Below, in pieces: positions 1-4,578 of a stretch of DNA of 6,840 bases (its first letter is position 1; each line of letters starts with the position of its first letter). A model generated the notes under the pieces. That model searched no databases, was not told where the DNA came from, and was given only the letters and a program-made list of their open reading frames with translations. Origin of the DNA: an uncultured Oscillospiraceae bacterium (lineage in GTDB: Bacteria > Bacillota > Clostridia > Oscillospirales > Oscillospiraceae); assembly GCA_900758315.1 (NCBI GenBank), contig CAAERF010000183.1:1-6840 (forward strand), in the 5' to 3' direction. The position numbers were made by a program, and so were the translations under genes.

Positions 1-668
1 AGGATGTTCCAGTGCTCCAGCACAGATGCCGGTGCATGACGCTGGAAGTAAGTGAGGGGGAACAGTCCAGCCCTGTGTCCCTCGGCAGTGAGGATCAGTT
101 CATACTTTTCCCCGTTGAAACCCAACTCAAAGGCAGGGGAAGAGAAAGCCATCTCCAGCGCATCGCTGCACTTTGCCATCAGCTCCTCGCCCCGCTCCCG
201 CATTTCGTCGGTGTCCATTATATGGCGCAGCTCTGCTTCAATCCCAGCAAAAGCAGCCCAAGCTTCCTCCGTCCTCTGCCGGAAGTCCTTCTCAAACTGG
301 GGCAGGGCCAGCCGGCGGCGGCAATCGTCGATGAATGTCTGGGTGCCCTCGTCGCCGGGACGAGCCGCCAGCGCCTGTTCAAAATACCGCAGCGCAGGAC
401 CCTCCTGGTCTAAATAGTAATAGGCATAGCCCATGCGGAAATTCCAGCAGTGGTCGCCCTCGAAATATTCTTCGTGGCGTTCCAGCAGATCAATAGACTT
501 CTGGAACAGCTCCCGATCCCCCGGTTCTGCCAAATTGCTATATGCCCTGGCCAGCTCACTGTCCATTTCGGGCGTACGCTCCCCGGCAGGGATGTCCTCC
601 AACGCGTCGATGATTTTCTGAAATTCATCGTTTTCATTCCACCTCTGGCATTGTTCCAGCAAACTCAT
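1..668 (-). CDS. Tetratricopeptide-repeat protein (3' partial)
   Basis: An uninterrupted frame runs from ATG 668 to the left edge: 222 whole codons with no stop in the window. The product starts MSLLEQCQRWNENDEFQKII and is acidic, helical and cytosolic. TPR-like helix pairs occupy residues about 36-105 (SELARAYSNLA, then HCWNFRMGYAYYYLD and PALRYFEQALAARPGDE with the usual A/G/Y/P pattern). A long helix follows (FEKDFRQRTEEAWAAF), then the start of an alpha/beta domain (FELGFNGEKYELILTAEG, then FPLTYFQRHAPASVLEHW) cut by the edge. Similar TPR proteins with this downstream domain occur in Clostridia; no enzymatic role is known to me. ATG is fixed by AAAGGAGG at 684-677 with 8-nt spacing. It is separated from the operon by the decayed gene, so it may have its own promoter. 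Confidence 0.82.
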   Translation of the reverse strand, partial: MSLLEQCQRWNENDEFQKIIDALEDIPAGERTPEMDSELARAYSNLAEPGDRELFQKSIDLLERHEEYFEGDHCWNFRMGYAYYYLDQEGPALRYFEQALAARPGDEGTQTFIDDCRRRLALPQFEKDFRQRTEEAWAAFAGIEAELRHIMDTDEMRERGEELMAKCSDALEMAFSSPAFELGFNGEKYELILTAEGHRAGLFPLTYFQRHAPASVLEHWNI

Positions 669-676
669 AGATGATA

Positions 677-684
677 CCTCCTTT
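677..684 (-). promoter_or_regulatory. Ribosome binding site of the TPR gene
   Basis: AAAGGAGG at 684-677 lies 8 nt before ATG 668. It fixes the start and shows the reading frame at the left edge is a genuine gene even though its stop is outside the window. Confidence 0.8.
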
Positions 685-719
685 ATCTATTGTGGTTGTT
701 CTATCATATCGTTTTTCAC

Positions 720-737
720 GGAGTGTTTCCGCACTCC
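720..737. other. Small perfect hairpin upstream of the TPR gene
   Basis: GGAGTG, a 6-base loop (TTTCCG on the plus strand) and CACTCC form a perfect 6-bp stem. It lies between the end of the decayed gene (771) and the TPR ribosome site (684). On the minus strand no U-run follows, so it is a weak terminator candidate in that direction; on the plus strand TTTGTT follows, but no plus-strand gene is seen. It could be a remnant terminator or a 5'-leader structure. Confidence 0.3.
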
Positions 738-770
738 TTTGTTATCGTCAATGTTGTTTATTCATAAGGT

Positions 771-1609
771 TCACACCTCTGTATTCCAGTCGCACAGCAT
801 TTGATTTTGTGCCACCCGGAGCAGCTCATCCCGCACCTCCATCAGCACAAAGTTCAGAAGGTTTTGTCTCCGACACTTCTGCGGGCCCCGGGCCTCCGGT
901 GAACTGGCCGATAGTCGAATGCCTCAGATTTATTGTAAGGGTTGGCCTCTACCAGCACACTGTGCCCGATTGAGGGCAGGAACTCCCGAGGCGAACGTTT
1001 CTGGCTGAATTCACACCAGTTTCCGTTGAGTACGACGGAGTATTTGAACCTTATATCACACCGCCTGGTCAAAGCCCCCATTTTGCAGCTCAGGGTTTTG
1101 ATCTACTTGGGGGCGCTACATTTGAGGCTTTGCCCCCGGATTCCCTGATCGCCAAACAATTCCGCTTTGTCGGCCATCATGTACTGCTCCATGCAGAGAT
1201 AGGCGTCAACTTCGACATAGAAGTCCACCATTCACCACTTGCTGAGGGAACTCTTTATCATGCTGCCGTCCTGAGAGAACTGATGGCCCCAGAACAGGCA
1301 CTGCTCCTACTTTCGCTCGGCGGCAAACTTCTGTTGAAAGCACTGTCTGGTGTACTCAGGTTAGCCCTACAGTTGCCCAACATCCACACAGAACTCTCCA
1401 TATCCAGTGCCTTGTCGGTGTCCTCATTGTCCCACCATCCCTTCCAGGGTCCCGGCTCTGGGAACAGTATGCGGTATTCCGCCCGTTCTTCCTGCATGAG
1501 AGGGTATCCAGACAATCGCTGAGCCGAACTACGGAATCCTCCCCATAGCCCATGCGCCAGCCGATGGAGCATCGCTCGATCTACCGGTGCGCCAGCCAGG
1601 GGAAGGCAT
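771..1609 (-). pseudogene. Heavily decayed gene (possibly two) scattered over three frames
   Basis: No long frame exists here, but protein-like pieces follow each other in order. Piece 1 (about 1609-1500): FPWLAHR, TAG at 1583-1581, then IERCSIGWRMGYGEDSVV. Piece 2, another frame (about 1500-1366): MQEERAEYRILFPEPGPWKG then WWDNEDTDKALDMESSVWML. Piece 3, the third frame (about 1357-855): EYTRQCFQQKFAAERK, stops at 1309, 1234 and 1105 around FYVEVDAYLCMEQYMMADKA, then FKYSVVLNGNWCEFSQKRSP. Piece 4 (about 880-771): NLLNFVLMEVRDELLRVAQN ending at TGA 773-771. A likely former start is ATG 1609; one missing T would restore MPFPWL. Pieces 1 and 2 join if the CT repeat at about 1500 loses two bases. 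Pieces 3 (second half) and 4 could belong to a second gene. Family not recognised. It accounts for the roughly 980 bases between the small broken gene and the TPR gene. Confidence 0.6.
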
Positions 1610-1652
1610 GGCGTCCTTATTTTGTAATGCTATGGTACTTTGTCCTTGCTTG

Positions 1653-1900
1653 TCAGATTTGGCGCAGTTCTTTCTTAATATCCAGCAGCGCGCCTTTCAG
1701 GGAAATGATCTGCGCCAGTTCTGTTTCGGTCAGGTTTTTCAGAAAGATGCCGTATTCGTCCGAATGTCCGCCCACAAACTCCATTTTAGGTCTTCCGATT
1801 TGCTGGGGTCCGTGATCCACAGCCAGGGCTCTCCCATCGCCCAAAACCGTGTAAGGGTAAGAACTTGGCCGTTGTAAATTACTTTCTATTCCATCCTCAT
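1653..1900 (-). pseudogene. Small broken gene after the zinc-ribbon gene (early stop plus frameshift)
   Basis: From ATG 1900 (ATGA overlap with the upstream stop) or ATG 1894 the frame meets TAG at 1888-1886, then continues as KVIYNGQVLTLTRFWAMGEP and WLWITDPSKSEDLK. At the run TTTT 1784-1787 (AAAA on the coding strand) sensible coding moves to another frame: KMEFVGGHSDEYGIFLKNL, then TETELAQIISLKGALLDIKK, ending at TGA 1655-1653. One extra A in the run would join the two parts as EDLKMEFVGG, giving a product of about 80 residues with a C-terminal amphipathic helix. AGGAGAG at 1910-1904 would serve as ribosome site. I do not recognise the family. It is broken twice as it stands; a sequencing error could explain the run, less easily the TAG. 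Confidence 0.6.
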
Positions 1901-2496
1901 CTCTCCTGCATTTTCTTCAGCAACTTCACAATCCGCTTTCGGTTCTTTGAGGTTTTCATGAAGGTCGGGAGGTGATCAGCCTGAGTTTTCCTTGGGATGC
2001 TGAACGGTTTTTCTCTCAAATCGGCGCTGAGATAGCCGATCAGATAGGCAAGATGTTCTCGGTTGAGTGCCCAGACCGGTTTCCCCTGAAAGGAGGTCAG
2101 GAACCACAGCTCCAGACCGAAATAGGGTTCCTTCCCGTCCTTGATCTCAGCGATATAGGCGTATGCTTCCGCTGTTTTATGTACTTTGCCCGGCATCATG
2201 GTCCCACAGTGGGGGCAGGCCACATGGAGCACCGGAAAGTGCTGCTTTGCCTCATCTTTTATATCCATCCGGTAATACCGGCCGCAGTTCCTGCATTGGT
2301 TATGGACATCATAGCGGTAAATCGTCCGCTCGCGGGTTTCCTGATGGCCGCAGTTGTAGCAGCGGAAATAGGCATAGTCCTTATCCGCAGTTACAATCCC
2401 AGGACCGTGACATTTGGAGCATTTCACCTGAATGCCGGTGGTGAGGGCGCTGTAGGCACTATGAGTAAAATAAGGCTCATCGACCATTCGGCGCAT
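1897..2496 (-). CDS. Double zinc-ribbon protein of unknown function
   Basis: A 199-residue protein with four CxxC knuckles making two zinc ribbons: C26/C29 with C46/C49, and C68/C71 with C94/C97. All eight ligands are present. The ribbons are followed by a mixed domain (residues about 105-170; YFGLELWFLTSFQGKPVWAL, then REHLAYLIGYLSADLRE) and a lysine/arginine-rich helix at the C-terminus (KTSKNRKRIVKLLKKM). The layout resembles proteins annotated as TFIIB-type zinc-ribbon-containing in gut Firmicutes; nucleic-acid or protein binding is possible, but no activity can be read from sequence. I chose ATG 2496, which has AAAGGGAG (about 2515-2508) upstream with 11-nt spacing; a GTG at 2508 in the same frame abuts that site and is unlikely. 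The gap to the LRR gene is 35 nt. The stop TGA overlaps the next ATG by 4 nt. Confidence 0.75.
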   Translation of the reverse strand: MRRMVDEPYFTHSAYSALTTGIQVKCSKCHGPGIVTADKDYAYFRCYNCGHQETRERTIYRYDVHNQCRNCGRYYRMDIKDEAKQHFPVLHVACPHCGTMMPGKVHKTAEAYAYIAEIKDGKEPYFGLELWFLTSFQGKPVWALNREHLAYLIGYLSADLREKPFSIPRKTQADHLPTFMKTSKNRKRIVKLLKKMQER

Positions 2497-2531
2497 ACAC
2501 CCATACACTCCCTTTCATCAATCCTGCTATT

Positions 2532-3494
2532 TTATAATCCTACCCGCTGCCAGCCGTCCAGACGCATCTGCACTGTATCGATCTTCCAGTCGTTGTCCGT
2601 CCGCTTCATCAAAAAGCGGCGCTCAAAGCCTGTATCTTCCTCTCTGGTGTAGATGTAAAGTTTATTCCGGGTGATCTGTTCTGCATCAACAAATTTCTCT
2701 CTGCTGTAAGTCCCATGTAGGCTATATGAGAGGCTTAGAGGACGGTAACCCGGACGGGGCTTTTCACTCACATAGGTTTTCCAGATCACCAGTAAGTGGG
2801 GCATGACCTGGTCATCCTCAAACTCGGCTTGCTCTGCATATTGTTCCCATACAGTCATTTTCTCAAAGAAAGCAGACAGGACTCTGCGGCATTCCTTCGC
2901 CGCCTGCTCGTCTAGAACGGTGGGCCTTTTGGCCTTCTCCCGCTGTATCTGGGAGAAATATTCCATCTGTTCCCTGGTAAATTGCTCATGGACGATGGGT
3001 TCGATCCGGCTGTTGCTGGCAATAGCCAGCAGACCTTCATAGGTAATTGCAGTGTAGTCGATCTGGATGTGGGTGAGCTTGGGGATGGAGGCCGCCTGGA
3101 GAAGGCCGTCATCATCCAGCCCGGTGTGGTTCAGGGCCAGGAGGTCGATCTTGCAATCCCGCAGGGCGGACAGGCCGCTGCCATTGATGGCGGTATTGCC
3201 GTCCAGCAGCAGGTAACGCAACTTGGGCATGGTGGCAAAGATGGGAAAACAAGCATCGGTGAGCGCCCCATTCTCCACGCTGAAGTTAACTATATTCTTG
3301 AGCCCCACAAGTGGGGCAAGCAACTCATCCGTCACCGGGTATCCCTTCACATGAAAGCCCACCAGGGTATATCTGGCCAAGCGCTCCATGATCTCCATGG
3401 TCAGTTCCGGGATCTCAAATTGTTTCTCCCCGTTCAGGATCAGGATACCCTTTTCCCAGTCCGCTGTCCGTGCCCGTTTCGGCCATTCTGTCAT
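2532..3494 (-). CDS. Leucine-rich-repeat protein with C-terminal NTF2-fold immunity domain
   Basis: A 320-residue cytosolic protein. Residues about 60-165 hold four degenerate LRR units of 23-27 residues (PLVGLKNIVNFSVEN, MPKLRYLLLDGNTAI, CKIDLLALNHTGL, IPKLTHIQIDYTAI), each followed by a short helix such as GLSALR or GLLAIA. A charged helix (about 172-200) links to a domain at 197-318 with the look of NTF2-fold immunity proteins: an amphipathic helix (RRVLSAFFEKMTVWEQYA), WKTYVSEKPRP, KLYIYTREEDTGFERRF, and LMKRTDNDWKIDTVQM before a terminal GW. That family neutralises polymorphic toxins by binding them (family knowledge). The LRR may add a second binding surface (inference). Start ATG at 3494 is fixed by AAAGGAGG (3509-3502) with 7-nt spacing; the gap to the previous stop is 13 nt. 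Strand order and spacing make it part of the operon. Confidence 0.75.
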   Translation of the reverse strand: MTEWPKRARTADWEKGILILNGEKQFEIPELTMEIMERLARYTLVGFHVKGYPVTDELLAPLVGLKNIVNFSVENGALTDACFPIFATMPKLRYLLLDGNTAINGSGLSALRDCKIDLLALNHTGLDDDGLLQAASIPKLTHIQIDYTAITYEGLLAIASNSRIEPIVHEQFTREQMEYFSQIQREKAKRPTVLDEQAAKECRRVLSAFFEKMTVWEQYAEQAEFEDDQVMPHLLVIWKTYVSEKPRPGYRPLSLSYSLHGTYSREKFVDAEQITRNKLYIYTREEDTGFERRFLMKRTDNDWKIDTVQMRLDGWQRVGL

Positions 3495-3501
3495 TGCTGT
3501 A

Positions 3502-3509
3502 CCTCCTTT
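3502..3509 (-). promoter_or_regulatory. Ribosome binding site overlapping the DUF5713 stop codon
   Basis: AAAGGAGG at 3509-3502 overlaps the TAA at 3510-3508 and lies 7 nt before ATG 3494. Ribosomes finishing DUF5713 would uncover the site for the LRR/NTF2 gene, so the two products are probably made together. Confidence 0.7.
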
Positions 3510-3834
3510 ACCAATCCCTCTCCCGGATAGCCTCCTCTATATCGATCGGGATGCCGAACCGCTCCAGAATATAAGCCACTGTTTCCCCGATGCAGTCCCG
3601 GGCCACGGTCTCGATTTCGCTGTCGTTCTCGTCGAACTCATCCTGCAAGTCGTTGATGGCGCAGACCACTTCGTCCAACTTTTCCTGCACGGCCTCGGTA
3701 TCCGTCTCGCCATTCTCCAATAGGTCGATGACCTTTTGAAGCTCGTTTTTTACCTTGTCCACCAAAAAATCGGGGAAATATTCGTCCTCGTACATCTCAT
3801 CCAGAAGCTGGTAATTAGAATCAAATGCTTTCAT
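3508..3834 (-). CDS. DUF5713 family protein
   Basis: A 108-residue, strongly acidic, soluble protein with no signal peptide or membrane segment. It carries the conserved marks of DUF5713 as I recall the family: MYEDEYFP (residues 14-21), LVDKVK (24-29), INDLQDEF (60-67), SEIETVARDCI (72-82) and a terminal RDW. Length agrees with the family. It is predicted to be all alpha-helical. The start ATG at 3834 lies 18 nt after the upstream stop, with GGAGAGG at 3851-3845 as ribosome site. The stop TAA (3510-3508) overlaps the ribosome site of the next gene, pointing to co-transcription and possible coupling. No biochemical role is established to my knowledge. Its place between DUF4241 and an NTF2-type immunity protein suggests an immunity or stress-accessory role, which is inference. 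Confidence 0.82.
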   Translation of the reverse strand: MKAFDSNYQLLDEMYEDEYFPDFLVDKVKNELQKVIDLLENGETDTEAVQEKLDEVVCAINDLQDEFDENDSEIETVARDCIGETVAYILERFGIPIDIEEAIRERDW

Positions 3835-3852
3835 TTTGTTTATTCCTCTCCA

Positions 3853-4578
3853 TCACGCATCATAACTCTCTGCAATATCAATAAAATGGATATACACTCC
3901 GCAGACCTCGCCTTGGGCATCATAGCCGAAATATACCGGGTAGACTCCATCGCCCCAGCCGGAGGCAAAAATGGGGAGGCCGCAGTCTGTTTCCGGCACT
4001 GTCCAGTTGAGCCAGTCGCCGCCCGCGCTCTGGTACTTGGGATGTGTTTTAGCGTTCTCCTCCAGCAAGTCACAGAACAAATCATTGTAGGGGTCGATGT
4101 CCTCATCCTCATCTAGACGTTTGGCCCAGTAGGCTTTGAAGGCTTCCTGCGTCCGGATGTCCGCAATACAGCCCATACCGGCGTCCACACCGAAGCCGAA
4201 AAAATCACCGTCCTCCAGTTTCCCATCCAGATCTTCATTGCCCACCATGCCCAGCTCGTACTGGATCGGCTTTTGGCCGCTAACCACTACCTTGACGCAG
4301 GCATAACGGTCTCCGTACTTCTCGCTTGGGACCACGCAGATCTGTAACGGGTAGTTCCCGGCGGGAATGGTCTGGAGATAGGGCCTGGCGTCCTCCAGTT
4401 CCACCAGCGGGTCGCACGCAAAGACCATCCCCGTAGGGAAGCGGACTGTGCCCATTTCCAGCACATCCACCATCCTATTCCCAATGACCTTTTCTGTGAA
4501 ATAGGCATCCAGGTCGATCTTGCAGGACAATCTGTCCTTGATTGCTTCATATTGTTTCAACCATTCTGTTGTTGGCAT
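3853..4578 (-). CDS. Possible independent DUF4241 protein from an internal start
   Basis: This nested alternative shares the frame and stop of the long reading frame and would give 241 residues starting MPTTEWLKQYEAIKDRL. It has its own AGAAAGGAG site at 4595-4587, 8 nt before the ATG at 4578, as good as those of the other genes here. The segment covers a complete DUF4241 domain: a helical start, then the FACDPL, IPAGNYPL, GFGVDAG and SGWGDGVYPVYFGYD motifs, ending shortly after VYIHFIDIAE. DUF4241 proteins are usually stand-alone and of about this length (family knowledge), which favours a separate product. The upstream FGE-like module also ends naturally just before this ATG (FFRPIIRVALE). 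Only one base separates the codon before the ATG (GAG) from TAG. It could be translated both alone and as the tail of the fusion. Confidence 0.5.
   Translation of the reverse strand: MPTTEWLKQYEAIKDRLSCKIDLDAYFTEKVIGNRMVDVLEMGTVRFPTGMVFACDPLVELEDARPYLQTIPAGNYPLQICVVPSEKYGDRYACVKVVVSGQKPIQYELGMVGNEDLDGKLEDGDFFGFGVDAGMGCIADIRTQEAFKAYWAKRLDEDEDIDPYNDLFCDLLEENAKTHPKYQSAGGDWLNWTVPETDCGLPIFASGWGDGVYPVYFGYDAQGEVCGVYIHFIDIAESYDA

Noticed and set aside
12..417. Overlapping plus-strand frames of 121-133 codons at the left edge
   Set aside because: The minus strand carries a continuous TPR protein with a strong ribosome site over the same bases, so these are shadows.
720..737. Rho-independent terminator for the operon
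   Set aside because: The 6-bp stem is short and has no U-run on the minus strand, so it is recorded only as a hairpin.
700..751. A promoter pair for the TPR gene: TTGACG (751-746) and TATGAT further downstream
   Set aside because: About 37 nt separates the two boxes, far from the 17 nt needed, and no good -35 box sits at the right distance from TATGAT. A promoter here is likely but not supported by these boxes.
854..1081. A 75-codon minus-strand frame beginning MGALTRRCD as a stand-alone gene
   Set aside because: It has no ribosome site, and in-frame coding-like sequence lies upstream across a TAG at 1105. It is better read as one piece of the decayed gene.
1972..2652. A 226-codon open frame on the plus strand
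   Set aside because: It lies opposite the zinc-ribbon gene and the end of the LRR/NTF2 gene. Both of those have ribosome sites and recognisable motifs, and the plus-strand product has none; it is an antisense shadow.
2982..3530. A 182-codon open frame on the plus strand
   Set aside because: It is antisense to the LRR region, lacks a ribosome site and shows no domain. The repeat periodicity is on the minus strand.
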